Notes: generated by a model from the sequence alone, not told the origin. DNA of 47,211 nt from an uncultured Treponema sp. (GCA_946410085.1 CAMJZA010000021.1:1-47211); one strand, 5' to 3'; shown: positions 24,624 to 33,470, counted from the stretch's first letter. Made by a program: numbers and translations.

Positions 24624-25814
24624 ATGGAATACGAAGCGCTTGACCTGCCGCCGGCCGGGAGCCGGGTCGCCGTCGGGATGTCCGGCGGGGTTGACTCCAC
24701 GCTGACCGCACTGCTGCTCAAGGAGCGGGGCTGCAGTGTTACGGGGGTGACGATGTCCCTGTGGACGGACGGAGACCTGCCGGGAATAGACGAACAGGCC
24801 GCCCTTGCCCACCTGCACGACAGCTGTTACGGGCCGGGCGAGAAGCAGGATATAGACGAATGCCGCGCCTTCTGTGCGGAGCAGGGCATTGCCTACCATG
24901 TCATCGATGTCAGGGAAGCCTACCGGCGCGAGGTGCTCCAGTATTTTAAGGATGAGTACCGTGCGGGCCGGACCCCCAACCCCTGTATCCGCTGCAACCG
25001 CTTCATCAAGTTCGGCGCCCTGCTTTCAGGGCTGCAGGCGGTCGGCTTAGACTACGACTATTTCTGTACCGGCCATTATGCCCGGGTTGTCCGCGGCAGG
25101 GAGGATCTGGCAGCGTCGTTCGGGCCGGAGGCTTCCGCTGCTCCCGAAGGGCATGCCCGGCCCGCCCAGATTGCCGTCTCCGGTGACCGCGGCAAGGATC
25201 AGGCATACTTTTTGTACCGCATTCCGTCCGCCGTGCTTGAAACCGTGCGTTTCCCGCTGGGAACGCTGACCAAGCAAGCGGTCTTTGCAATGGCACGCGA
25301 GCGGGGGCTCAAGGCTGCCTCCCGGGCGGAAAGCCAGGACTTTATTCCGCCGGAATACTTTGACGCGCTCTTTTCCGACGAGCCTTCCCGGCCGGGCAAT
25401 TTCACCGATTTGGACGGTAAAATCCTGGGCCGGCACAAGGGGATAGAACATTACACGGTGGGGCAGCGGCGGGGGCTCGGCATCAGCGCAAAGGAAGCCC
25501 TCTACGTCGCCGCCATCCGCAAAGAGACCAATACCGTTGTGCTGGGAAAGGACAGCGACCTTTTCTGTTCCGGCCTTGAGGCAACCGATATGGTCTGGCC
25601 CGGCTCGTATAATCCCTGTTGTTCGTTCGAGGCTGACGTGAAAATCCGCCTTGCCTCTGTCCCTGTCAGGGCCCGCGTGACGGCACGTGCCGACGGCTCC
25701 TGTTCCGTCGTTTTTGCCGAACGCCAGCGGGCGGTCGCACCCGGCCAGTCCGTCGTGTTCTACCGGGACGGCGTCATCGCGGGCGGCGGCATCATAGACC
25801 GGGCGCTGCCGTAA
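24624..25814 (+). CDS. mnmA: tRNA-specific 2-thiouridylase MnmA, variant active site
   Basis: 396 residues. It thiolates U34 of tRNA for Lys, Glu and Gln. The PP-loop is VGMSGGVDSTL near 17-27, the substrate segment is TPNPCIRCNRFIKFG (Cys124 aligns with the catalytic first Cys; Cys121 is extra), followed by CTGHYARV and DQAYFLYR. The second catalytic Cys, normally in a DSQ-x-I-C-F motif, is missing: residues 236-242 read ESQDFIP. The frame remains open upstream into the 23-bp repeat, but the family N-terminus and the -10 box fit 24624. radA follows after 27 bp and is probably cotranscribed. Confidence 0.9.
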   Translation: MEYEALDLPPAGSRVAVGMSGGVDSTLTALLLKERGCSVTGVTMSLWTDGDLPGIDEQAALAHLHDSCYGPGEKQDIDECRAFCAEQGIAYHVIDVREAYRREVLQYFKDEYRAGRTPNPCIRCNRFIKFGALLSGLQAVGLDYDYFCTGHYARVVRGREDLAASFGPEASAAPEGHARPAQIAVSGDRGKDQAYFLYRIPSAVLETVRFPLGTLTKQAVFAMARERGLKAASRAESQDFIPPEYFDALFSDEPSRPGNFTDLDGKILGRHKGIEHYTVGQRRGLGISAKEALYVAAIRKETNTVVLGKDSDLFCSGLEATDMVWPGSYNPCCSFEADVKIRLASVPVRARVTARADGSCSVVFAERQRAVAPGQSVVFYRDGVIAGGGIIDRALP

Positions 25815-25841
25815 CCCCGCTCATCGCAAGGGAGACTCCAG

Positions 25842-27194
25842 ATGAAAAAGAAAGGTTCGATCGTATACAAGTGCTCGTCATGCGGCTACACGCAGCCTGC
25901 ATGGCTTGGCCGCTGCCCCCAGTGCGGCGAGTGGAACTCCATGCAGGAGTGCATCAACGACCCCATGGCGGCAGGCCCCCGCCTTTCCGCTGACGGGACG
26001 GTGGCGAAGGTCAAGCCCGTCCCCCTCTCCCGCATAGAGATTGTCGACGAGGGCCGGATTGCGACCGGCGATGCGGAGTTTGACCGGGTGCTCGGCGGCG
26101 GGGCGACCAAGCGGAGCGCCATCCTCATCGGCGGTGAGCCGGGAATCGGCAAGTCCACCCTCCTGCTCCAGTGCGCGGCGGCGATACAGAAGGTAAACCC
26201 GGGTTTCCGCATCCTCTATGTGTCGGGCGAGGAGTCCGCCTCTCAGATAAAAGGGCGGGCCGTCCGCCTGTCGCTCGACGTGGGCCGGGTGGAAATCCTA
26301 CCTACCCTGCGCCTTGAGGACATCCTGGACGCGCTCGACTCGCTGAACCCGACCGTCACGATCATCGATTCGATTCAGACCGTCTATTCCGTGCAGGCGG
26401 GCATTGTGCCGGGGACGGTGAGCCAGCTCAAGTACTGTTCCAACGAACTCATCAGCTGGGTCAAGGAGCGGGATGCCGTCCTCTTCATGACCGCCCACGT
26501 GACCAAGGAGGGGGACATCGCGGGCCCCAAGAGCCTTGAGCACATGGTGGACACGGTGATTTCCTTTGAGCGCAACCACAACGACGACCTGCGCTTTCTG
26601 CATGCGCTCAAGAACCGCTTCGGTTCGGTCAACGAGCTGGGGATTTTCAAGATGGACTCGCTCGGCCTCAAGCCCGTCCCCGATCCTTCATCGCTGTTCA
26701 TCACCAAGCGGGAGGGCGGGCTGCCCGCCGGGGTCTCCTGCGTGCCCGTGTTCGAGGGAACGCGGATTTTCATCGTGGAAATTCAGGCGCTCACCGTTCC
26801 TGCCAAGGGGGCGATGAGCCGGGTCTATTCGGACCGGGTGGACGGGGCGCGGGTGAGCCGGGTTGCCGCCGTGCTGGAAAAGCAGCTGGGCGTGAAGTTT
26901 TCCGATCAGGACATCTACATCAACGTTGCCGGCGGCATCCGTCTGGTTGACAGTGCAATCGATGCGGCGCTTGCAGCGGCCCTGTATTCGGCACGGAGCG
27001 ACCTGCCCTTAAAGGAAAGCACGGCCATCGTCGGCGAGCTGTCGCTTGCCGGGGAAATCCGCCCCGTCACCAAGCTCAAGGACCGGGTCAAGGCGGCCCG
27101 GGAACTGGGATTTTCCACCGTGTTCGCACCGGAGAAGGCCGAGGGGGCAAAGAGCGTCCGGCGGATAAAGGATCTGGTCAAGGCCCTGTTCTAG
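25842..27194 (+). CDS. radA: DNA repair protein RadA (Sms)
   Basis: A 450-residue cytoplasmic ATPase that helps branch migration during recombinational repair. The N-terminal zinc finger has CSSC at 11-14 and CPQC at 25-28, Walker A is GGEPGIGKST at 97-106, the RadA signature KNRFGSVNELGIF is present, and the C-terminal Lon-like domain ends with LPLKESTAIVGELSLAGEIR. AGGGAG precedes the ATG. It is 27 bp after mnmA on the same strand. Confidence 0.97.
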   Translation: MKKKGSIVYKCSSCGYTQPAWLGRCPQCGEWNSMQECINDPMAAGPRLSADGTVAKVKPVPLSRIEIVDEGRIATGDAEFDRVLGGGATKRSAILIGGEPGIGKSTLLLQCAAAIQKVNPGFRILYVSGEESASQIKGRAVRLSLDVGRVEILPTLRLEDILDALDSLNPTVTIIDSIQTVYSVQAGIVPGTVSQLKYCSNELISWVKERDAVLFMTAHVTKEGDIAGPKSLEHMVDTVISFERNHNDDLRFLHALKNRFGSVNELGIFKMDSLGLKPVPDPSSLFITKREGGLPAGVSCVPVFEGTRIFIVEIQALTVPAKGAMSRVYSDRVDGARVSRVAAVLEKQLGVKFSDQDIYINVAGGIRLVDSAIDAALAAALYSARSDLPLKESTAIVGELSLAGEIRPVTKLKDRVKAARELGFSTVFAPEKAEGAKSVRRIKDLVKALF

Positions 27195-27250
27195 GGGATT
27201 GGACGAAAGCGTGCACATCGTATCCTGCGGTATTGTAACTACTAAAAAGC

Positions 27251-27278
27251 TTGATTTTTACATTCAATAGGTTATAAT
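27251..27278 (+). promoter_or_regulatory. Promoter for the CAP-domain gene
   Basis: TTGATT (27251-27256), 16 bp, TATAAT (27273-27278). The ATG at 27311 has GGAGG upstream. Confidence 0.6.
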
Positions 27279-27310
27279 ACTGATATATTTTCTGCTTCCA
27301 CGGAGGGAAA

Positions 27311-28114
27311 ATGAGAATGAAGAAAAACACGCTGTTCCGTTGTGCCTGTGTTCTGGCAGTGCTGTCTGCTGTTGCTATTCCGATGTCTGCCGGTTCAATC
27401 AAAGACAAGTTCGGCTCATTCAAGGAGTCTCTCAAGAAGGATTCCAAGAACGAGGACAAATCCACGAAATCCTCAAAGACGAATTCAAAGTACAAGCGGG
27501 AGACCGTTGATGAAAGCATCTGGGATTTGTCCGTACTTGATACGGCACGGGATGCCGAGTTTATGGACGAGATAGAAAAGGACATCGTCCTTGAGATGAA
27601 CATGGCCCGTTCGAACCCCAAAAAATATGCCGAGCTGTATCTTGAGCCACGGGTAAAGAAGTTCAAGGGCAAGCTGTACGATGGCTATTACCAGACAAAT
27701 GAAGGGGCCGATGTTGTGAACGAATGCATAAAGTTCATGAAAGGCCATAGCTCACTTGCGGCCCTGTCGCCGTCAAAAGGCCTGACTCGGGCGGCCAAGG
27801 ACCATGCGGACAGCCAGTGCCAGACTAATCAGATAGGACACACGGGCACGGACGGAAGCGACCCGTTTACAAGGATGAAGCGGTACGGCTCATACAAGAG
27901 GACAGCTGGCGAGAACATTTCTTACGGCTCCAAAACTGCGAGGGAGATAGTGGTCACGCTTCTGATAGACGACGGTGTGAAGAGCCGCGGCCACCGGAAG
28001 AATATCATGAGCAGGGACTTTACTCATACAGGAGTCGGATTTGCAGGCACGCATAAGGCATACGGCTGTGAATGCGTGCTTGACTTTGCGGATGATTACA
28101 AGGAAAAAGAGTAG
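27311..28114 (+). CDS. Secreted CAP-domain (SCP/PR1-like) protein
   Basis: A 267-residue protein with a signal peptide (LFRCACVLAVLSAVAIPMSA), then a Lys/Ser-rich linker (about 30-65). The CAP domain spans about 95-262: MNMARSNPKKYAELYLEP, LAALSPSKGLTRAAKDHADS, IGHTGTDGSDPF, AGENISYGSKTAREIVVTLL, RGHRKNIMSRDFTHTGVGF. The His and Glu residues of the CAP cavity are present. The function of bacterial CAP proteins is mostly unknown. Its own promoter lies at 27251-27278. The LysM/FliL-like exported protein follows 89 bp downstream and may share transcripts. Confidence 0.88.
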   Translation: MRMKKNTLFRCACVLAVLSAVAIPMSAGSIKDKFGSFKESLKKDSKNEDKSTKSSKTNSKYKRETVDESIWDLSVLDTARDAEFMDEIEKDIVLEMNMARSNPKKYAELYLEPRVKKFKGKLYDGYYQTNEGADVVNECIKFMKGHSSLAALSPSKGLTRAAKDHADSQCQTNQIGHTGTDGSDPFTRMKRYGSYKRTAGENISYGSKTAREIVVTLLIDDGVKSRGHRKNIMSRDFTHTGVGFAGTHKAYGCECVLDFADDYKEKE

Positions 28115-28136
28115 GGACTCGGCAGGGAAGCCGTAA

Positions 28137-28150
28137 TTGATTGTAATCAC
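28137..28150 (+). promoter_or_regulatory. FNR/CRP-like palindrome upstream of the LysM gene
   Basis: TTGAT-TGTA-ATCAC (28137-28150) matches the TTGAT-N4-ATCAA FNR pattern at 9 of 10 positions. It is followed by a hairpin (TTTTTCGTCG with CGGCGAAAAA, about 28156-28184) and by AAGGGGGATAAGG before the ATG at 28204. The regulator is unknown. Confidence 0.3.
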
Positions 28151-28203
28151 AATTTTTCGTCGAGGGAATTCCGGCGAAAAATGAACCAAAGGGGGATAAG
28201 GAA

Positions 28204-30069
28204 ATGCAGAGGAGAATTATACGAAGGTGTTTGCTGGCTATCTTCATACTGGCCATGATTTCCGCACCGGTATTTGCGGTGCGGTATGTCGATGTTGCTT
28301 CCGTGACTAATGTTCCGCTTATTAGTGTAAGCAGTGTAGAAGACTTTGAGGCTGTGATAGATGGATACCAGGTTCCGATTGTGTATAGAGTGACTCAGAG
28401 AAAGGAAATGGGGCGTAACTACTATGGAGAAACGGTATATGTGACTACGCTGTTTACTGCTGTCAATGGTACATACTTTTCTTTTTCGATTGATTCCTAT
28501 AAAACCGTGGATGAATACAAAAAAGGGCAGGCTTCGGGATTTAAAGATGGAAAAGACTTCTATGCTGCCAAAAAGCTTGGCATAGATGAAGCTGATTTCT
28601 ATTATAGGTACTCAAGAAGTGGTTACCATGCCGTAGAAGATTTCCAGGATGCGTCCAAGAAAGGATTTGCAACTTCCTCGGATTACTATAACGCAAAAAA
28701 CCGAGGCTATTCTTCGTATGCGGAGTATAAGGAATACCTTGAATACACAAGCTCTGGATTTAAAACAAAAGACGAATGGGAAAAATCAAAGAAGGTTGGT
28801 TTTACCCAGGCATCTGTGTTCTATAAGGCTACAGAGGCAGGATTTACAACTAATTCTGAATATGAGGCGGCTGGTAAAGTAGGATTACAGGATAGCAAGA
28901 AATCCTATGATTTTTATATGTCTGTGACAAATGCTATAGATAGGATTGCGGAAAAAGATAAACTTGAAAAAAAAGATGCCTTTGTTCTTTTCCTGCTGCA
29001 GAACCTTCCAAAGGGAGAAATGTCTTTAGGTATTCTGTCTAAAACCTTGAGCGGTATGATTTACGATGAACCTAAGAATGTAATAGGAGCTTTGCAAGAT
29101 TTTATATTCCCACTTTCTTCAAATATCAGACATCCTAGTATATATGATTTGATTTCGACTGGAAAGCTTCAGTCTTTTTTCTCTTCTGTCAATATAAAAC
29201 AGATAGGCAGTTACAACAGCAAGACTGAGATCTTTAAGAAAACAACTGATGCTGTGAAAGATTCTCCATTCTCGCAAAAAGTCACAAGTAAACTATTACC
29301 ATCGGCAAAGCTTTCTTTTTTCGATTATGAAATCCAGGAAGGAGATATGATAAGCAATATTGCCGAACGCTTTGGCGTGACTTATGATACCTTTGTCAGT
29401 GTGAATAACATCAAGGCAAGCCGCCTCATACAGCCGGGCCAAGTTTTGAGGATTCCTTCACAGAATTTGGAAGCGATAGTCGAAGCTGCCGCTGGAACCG
29501 GCGTGTACTGGACGAAATATGGAGCGGGATTTCATTTGTATGAAGACTGTGGCGGCCTTGACCGCTCGGAGACTCTGACGACCGGAACGGTAGATGAAGC
29601 TATGTCCGCAGGGAAGGGGAATATCTGTAGTCTGTGTGAAATCCGTCACGAAATGGAGCTTGAAAAAGGTGCAGAAGCCCTTCCAGCAGCTGTGCATGCA
29701 TATGCTCCCAAAATATCGCTTCCAATCCATGCAGAGTACTTGCCTCAGCGTAAAGGGCTGGACTGGTATACATCTCTTGATCAGATTAGGACGCAGACGT
29801 CTGATCCGATTTCTTCAAGTGTTTCTGTCCAGATTGCACTTGGCTATAAGAAAGATGATAAGCAGGCTTCTTCCGAGATTACGGCACGGCGGATTGAAAT
29901 TATCGACTATCTGCGCCGGTATTTCTCTTCGAAAACCTTTGATGAACTGCGGTCTGAGCGTGAGGAAGAGATAAAGATTGAGATTCTTGATGGAATCAAT
30001 GACAACATCCTGAGTAATTCCAAGATCTGTTCTGTCATGTTTACGGCAAAGGATGTGGTCTCGCAGTAG
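28204..30069 (+). CDS. Exported LysM protein with 14-residue repeats and a FliL-like C-terminal domain
   Basis: A 621-residue protein. Signal peptide LLAIFILAMISAPVFA (about 10-25). Residues 98-226 hold nine helical repeats of mostly 14 residues, pattern G-[FY]-x4-[DE]-[FY]-x2-A-x3 (for example GFATSSDYYNAKNR, GFTTNSEYEAAGKV). LysM at about 374-418 (YEIQEGDMISNIAERFGVTY and IQPGQVLRIPS) should bind peptidoglycan. A Cys motif HLYEDC...CSLC lies at 444-478. Residues 530-621 (VSVQIALGYKKDDK, EIIDYLRRYFSSKTFDEL, EILDGINDNIL) resemble treponemal FliL, the flagellar stator-associated protein. Base composition is clearly more AT-rich than its neighbours. A role linking cell wall and periplasmic flagella is inference. 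Confidence 0.72.
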   Translation: MQRRIIRRCLLAIFILAMISAPVFAVRYVDVASVTNVPLISVSSVEDFEAVIDGYQVPIVYRVTQRKEMGRNYYGETVYVTTLFTAVNGTYFSFSIDSYKTVDEYKKGQASGFKDGKDFYAAKKLGIDEADFYYRYSRSGYHAVEDFQDASKKGFATSSDYYNAKNRGYSSYAEYKEYLEYTSSGFKTKDEWEKSKKVGFTQASVFYKATEAGFTTNSEYEAAGKVGLQDSKKSYDFYMSVTNAIDRIAEKDKLEKKDAFVLFLLQNLPKGEMSLGILSKTLSGMIYDEPKNVIGALQDFIFPLSSNIRHPSIYDLISTGKLQSFFSSVNIKQIGSYNSKTEIFKKTTDAVKDSPFSQKVTSKLLPSAKLSFFDYEIQEGDMISNIAERFGVTYDTFVSVNNIKASRLIQPGQVLRIPSQNLEAIVEAAAGTGVYWTKYGAGFHLYEDCGGLDRSETLTTGTVDEAMSAGKGNICSLCEIRHEMELEKGAEALPAAVHAYAPKISLPIHAEYLPQRKGLDWYTSLDQIRTQTSDPISSSVSVQIALGYKKDDKQASSEITARRIEIIDYLRRYFSSKTFDELRSEREEEIKIEILDGINDNILSNSKICSVMFTAKDVVSQ

Positions 30070-30088
30070 CAGAGGATTCTTGTGTCTG

Positions 30089-30111
30089 GTCTCTGCCCCG
30101 ATGGCAGGGAC
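30089..30111. terminator. Hairpin between convergent LysM/FliL-like and XRE genes
   Basis: GTCTCTGCC (30089-30097) pairs with GGCAGGGAC (30103-30111), 9 bp with one wobble and a 5-nt loop. There is no T-tract. Confidence 0.35.
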
Positions 30112-30464
30112 TACCTGTCCTGGAGCAGTTGTTCAATCCTGTCCAGCCGGGACTCCAGGCCCGCCATATTGTTCTGAATAATGGTCTGCATCATCGCTAC
30201 GATGGAGTTCACCTCGTCGTAGTTGATGTCGTTTCTGCTGCCGCCGAAGAGCATGGCGGGTGAGACGTTCAGTTCCCTGGCGATTCTGCCGATGAGGCTG
30301 GCGGAGGCGAACTGCGTGCCCGTTTCCACGATGGACAGGTGCTTCTGTGATATCTTGAGCTTTTCCGAAAGCTGCTCCTGGGTAAGACCCAGTTCTTTCC
30401 GGTATTTCTGCACGTTTCTGCCGAACAGCTGGGGAATGTCGTCTGCATCTGCCTTTTCTTCCAT
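30111..30464 (-). CDS. XRE-family DNA-binding regulator
   Basis: A 117-residue protein. The HTH_3 domain lies at about residues 13-68: FGRNVQKYRKELGLTQEQLS, EKLKISQKHLSIVETGTQFA, LIGRIARELNVSPAMLF. The C-terminal tail has a hydrophobic, coiled-coil-like helix (SIVAMMQTIIQNNMAGLESR), likely for oligomerisation. It is divergent from the NtrC-type regulator at 30615; the shared intergenic region has two 9-bp direct repeats (30498-30506 and 30539-30547), which are candidate binding sites. Confidence 0.88.
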   Translation of the reverse strand: MEEKADADDIPQLFGRNVQKYRKELGLTQEQLSEKLKISQKHLSIVETGTQFASASLIGRIARELNVSPAMLFGGSRNDINYDEVNSIVAMMQTIIQNNMAGLESRLDRIEQLLQDR

Positions 30465-30497
30465 AGTGTCAATTATCTACATTAGTTTCTTTCTGAA

Positions 30498-30547
30498 AAA
30501 CTTGTCTTTTGGTTATTAAATATACTGTTTTAGGTAATAAACTTGTC
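30498..30547. promoter_or_regulatory. Direct repeats in the XRE/NtrC divergent region
   Basis: AAACTTGTC occurs at 30498-30506 and 30539-30547 (41 bp apart), and GGTTATTAAA (30511-30520) resembles GGTAATAAAC (30533-30542) between them. The region is AT-rich, unlike the surroundings. It probably holds both promoters and an operator of the XRE protein. Confidence 0.45.
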
Positions 30548-30614
30548 GTTGCTAAGCGTAATGCTCCGGCTTACTTTCCTTTTTTATGGCTTTTATGGTA
30601 TATTTTAGAAGGAC

Positions 30615-31988
30615 ATGAAATTTACCCTGCTGATTATCGACGATGAAAAGAATATCCGTGAAGGGCTTGCTGCCAACTTCGAGATGGAGGACTACAACGT
30701 CAAGACTGCCTCCAACGGGGCGGACGGCCTTAAGCTGCTAGAGAAGGGGGACATCGACCTCGTCATAACCGACCTGCGCATGCCCGGCATTTCCGGCGAG
30801 CAGGTTCTTGCCAAGGTGACTGCCGAAACCCCCGGCATTCCGGTCATCATTCTGACCGGCCACGGTTCCATTGACAGCGCCGTTGATGCGATGCGGCACG
30901 GGGCATACGACTTTCTGACCAAGCCGCTCAATCTGGATCAGCTGGGCATGATCGTCAAGCGGGCGCTGGAAAGCCGCGAGATGAAGGTGCAGCACGAGCA
31001 GCTCAAGCAGGAACTTGCCGACTCTTCGTCCCTCAAGGAGATGATCGGCACATCGGCCGCGATGCAGAAAGTGCAGGAGCTGATCCGCCGGGTTGCTCCG
31101 AGCCGGGCAAGCGTGCTGATTACCGGTGAGAGCGGCGTGGGCAAGGAACTGGTTGCAAACGCCGTCCACAACCTTTCGCCGCGGAAAGACAAGAGCTTCA
31201 TCAAGGTGCACTGTGCGGCCCTGAGCGAGACACTGCTTGAGAGCGAACTCTTCGGGCACGAGAAGGGGGCTTTTACCGGGGCGGAAAAGATGCAGAAGGG
31301 ACGCTTTGAGCTTGCCCACGGGGGAACGATTTTCCTTGATGAGATCGGCGAGATTAATCCGAGCGTGCAGATAAAGATTCTCCGGGTCCTGCAGGAAAAG
31401 AAATTCGAGCGGGTCGGCGGCGAGCAGACGATAGAAGTGGACGTGCGCATTGTTGCCGCGACGAACCGCAATCTGGAAGAGGAAGTGAAGGCGGGCCGCT
31501 TCCGCGAGGACCTCTACTACCGCCTGAATGTCGTGCACATACCGGTGCCGCCGCTGCGTGAACGGAGGGATGACATTCCCCTCCTGATGGCGAGTTTCCT
31601 CGATGAGTTCAACCGGGAAAACGGCAGGCATATAAAGGGCCTGAACAGTAAGGCGAAGGCGGCGATGTTCCGCTATGCCTGGCCGGGGAACATCCGTGAG
31701 CTGCGCAACTGCATGGAGAGCGCGGTCGTCATGTGTTCGGGCGATGAGATTACGCTGCAGGACCTGCCGCCGTCTGTCTCTGCTGCGGCGGGGACGGGCG
31801 CCGGCGATGACAGCGTGAGCGTTCCCCTCGGCGTGACTCTGGACGAAGCGGACCGCCTGGTGATTGAGGCGAACCTAGCCGCAAACAGGGGGAACAAGAG
31901 CCGGACGGCTGAAATCCTCGGGATCGGCCGCAAGACCCTGCAGCGCAAGCTTGCGGAGTGGGGGAGTGAGGACGCGGAGGACAGCTGA
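30615..31988 (+). CDS. Sigma-54-dependent response regulator, NtrC/AtoC type
   Basis: A 457-residue protein. The receiver domain has phospho-acceptor Asp53 in VITDLRMPGISG. The AAA+ domain has Walker A GESGVGKE at 171-178, the sigma-54 contact loop GAFTGA at 218-223, and FLDEIGEI. The C-terminal Fis-type helix-turn-helix is NKSRTAEILGIGRKTLQRKL. It activates sigma-54 promoters when phosphorylated; no histidine kinase gene is adjacent, so it is an orphan here. AGAAGG precedes the ATG. Its stop overlaps the start of the J-domain gene (TGATG), so the two are coupled. Confidence 0.95.
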   Translation: MKFTLLIIDDEKNIREGLAANFEMEDYNVKTASNGADGLKLLEKGDIDLVITDLRMPGISGEQVLAKVTAETPGIPVIILTGHGSIDSAVDAMRHGAYDFLTKPLNLDQLGMIVKRALESREMKVQHEQLKQELADSSSLKEMIGTSAAMQKVQELIRRVAPSRASVLITGESGVGKELVANAVHNLSPRKDKSFIKVHCAALSETLLESELFGHEKGAFTGAEKMQKGRFELAHGGTIFLDEIGEINPSVQIKILRVLQEKKFERVGGEQTIEVDVRIVAATNRNLEEEVKAGRFREDLYYRLNVVHIPVPPLRERRDDIPLLMASFLDEFNRENGRHIKGLNSKAKAAMFRYAWPGNIRELRNCMESAVVMCSGDEITLQDLPPSVSAAAGTGAGDDSVSVPLGVTLDEADRLVIEANLAANRGNKSRTAEILGIGRKTLQRKLAEWGSEDAEDS

Positions 31989-32626
31989 TGGCGGGAATGT
32001 ACGAGAAGCTCGGCGACCTGCTGAACGAGACGCTTGCGGCCGGGCACGTCAAGTTCATCCATATAGAGCGGGAAGAGGCGGAGCAGGATGAAGCATCTCC
32101 CGGGGCGGGGCAGGAGACCGTTTCCGGCGGGGCGGACGCTTCCGGGGCTGGAAGGGAGGCGGGTGGGCAAGCCGGTGGCGCTCAGTCCTCTGAAGGCCAG
32201 CCCGACGGCAACGATGCGGGGAGTCAGTTCTCTGAATGCCAGCCCGGTGAGCGCAAAGACGACGGGGACTTTGCCCGGACTTTTTACCGGGCCGAGGCTG
32301 AGGCCGAGCGGCGCTACTTTAAGACGAGCCGGAATGACGGGGCTTACCGGACGTCCGGGGATTCCGGCAGCTCCGGGGGCAGGAGCAGCTACCGCCGCGT
32401 CATCTACCGGCGGATTACCCCCGAGCTTGAGAAAGCCTTCGCCCTGCTCGGACTGGAAAACACGACGGACAAGGATGCCGTAAAAAAGGCATACAAGGAG
32501 AAACTGCTCTCCTATCATCCTGACCGCTATGCGGGCAAGGATGTCATGGAGAAGGTCGCGAACGACAAGACAAGGGAAGTCGTTGCCGCCTACCGGCTTA
32601 TAATGGAAACCATCGGATATGAATGA
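31988..32626 (+). CDS. J-domain (DnaJ-like) protein with low-complexity middle
   Basis: A 212-residue protein. The N-terminal 30 residues are followed by a Gly/Ala/Glu/Ser-rich, probably disordered stretch (about 33-135) containing a short internal repeat (SSEGQPDGNDAG / FSECQPGE). The J domain is C-terminal (about 148-212): ELEKAFALLGLENTTDKDAV, KKAYKEKLLSYHPDRYAG with the HPD motif intact. It would stimulate DnaK ATPase activity; the target is unknown. Having the J domain at the C-terminus is uncommon. It overlaps the NtrC gene by 1 nt and the esterase gene by 8 nt. Confidence 0.85.
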   Translation: MAGMYEKLGDLLNETLAAGHVKFIHIEREEAEQDEASPGAGQETVSGGADASGAGREAGGQAGGAQSSEGQPDGNDAGSQFSECQPGERKDDGDFARTFYRAEAEAERRYFKTSRNDGAYRTSGDSGSSGGRSSYRRVIYRRITPELEKAFALLGLENTTDKDAVKKAYKEKLLSYHPDRYAGKDVMEKVANDKTREVVAAYRLIMETIGYE

Positions 32627-33470
32627 TTTGACGAGAGAAAGCCTGAGCTATTTTGGCCTGTACGCGAAGATGTTCCGGGCAAAGAAGAGGCTTGTCCCGG
32701 AATACCTGTCCTTCGGGCAGGACAAGGACCAGTACATCCTGTACTATGAGCCTGATGAGGCGGCTGGAGCCGGAACGACCATAAACGGGAAGACGGTCCT
32801 CTGGGTTCACGGCGGTGGCTGGAACGCGGGTTCGCCCAAGTTCTTTGATTTTGTCGGCCAGCGCATCGCAGGGGCAGGATACCCCTTTATCTCACTCGGT
32901 TACCGGCTTTCGCCGAAAAACAAATACCCCGTCCAGATAGAGGATGTCTGCGAAGGCTACAAGGCAGCCCTCGATTTCCTGCGCGGCAAAGGAATTGCCA
33001 GCCCCCGGATCGTCGTCTCCGGCTCTTCTGCAGGTGCCCACCTGTCTTCCATACTGTGCTACGGCCAGAGCGTTCAGGCAAAGTACGGAGTTGACCTTTC
33101 GAATGTGATCGGCTACATCGGAATCGGCGGGCCCTACTGCTTTCTGGAAAATCAAGGCTGGGCCCTGCGGACGCTCCTGAAGCAGCTCTTTGCGGAGGGC
33201 TACGAAAGGACACAGGGCGAGCCGTGCACCCTTATGGAAAAGAGCGGGATTCCCATGCTGCTGATTCAAAGCGAGCATGACGGGCTTATCGATTACTCCT
33301 GCGCAGTACATATGGCAGAAAAGGCCGACTCACTCGGGAATCGCTGCGAGCTGTATCCGGTTACGGGGAAAAGGAACACACATTCCTGGTATACTGCGGG
33401 GATGTTCCTTGAAACAAGGGAAGAAAACGCGACCCTTGACAAATTCTTCAGCTGGATAGAAGGATTGTGA
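32619..33470 (+). CDS. Alpha/beta hydrolase, HSL-like esterase
   Basis: A 283-residue protein. The hormone-sensitive-lipase-type oxyanion motif HGGGW is in VLWVHGGGWNAGSP, the nucleophile elbow is VVSGSSAGAHLSS, the acid is in QSEHDGLID and the His is in NTHSWYTAGM. It resembles carboxylesterases acting on short acyl esters; the substrate is unknown. It starts inside the J-domain gene (8-nt overlap), without a clear ribosome-binding site, which suggests translational coupling. The HAD gene follows after 3 bp. Confidence 0.85.
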   Translation: MNDLTRESLSYFGLYAKMFRAKKRLVPEYLSFGQDKDQYILYYEPDEAAGAGTTINGKTVLWVHGGGWNAGSPKFFDFVGQRIAGAGYPFISLGYRLSPKNKYPVQIEDVCEGYKAALDFLRGKGIASPRIVVSGSSAGAHLSSILCYGQSVQAKYGVDLSNVIGYIGIGGPYCFLENQGWALRTLLKQLFAEGYERTQGEPCTLMEKSGIPMLLIQSEHDGLIDYSCAVHMAEKADSLGNRCELYPVTGKRNTHSWYTAGMFLETREENATLDKFFSWIEGL

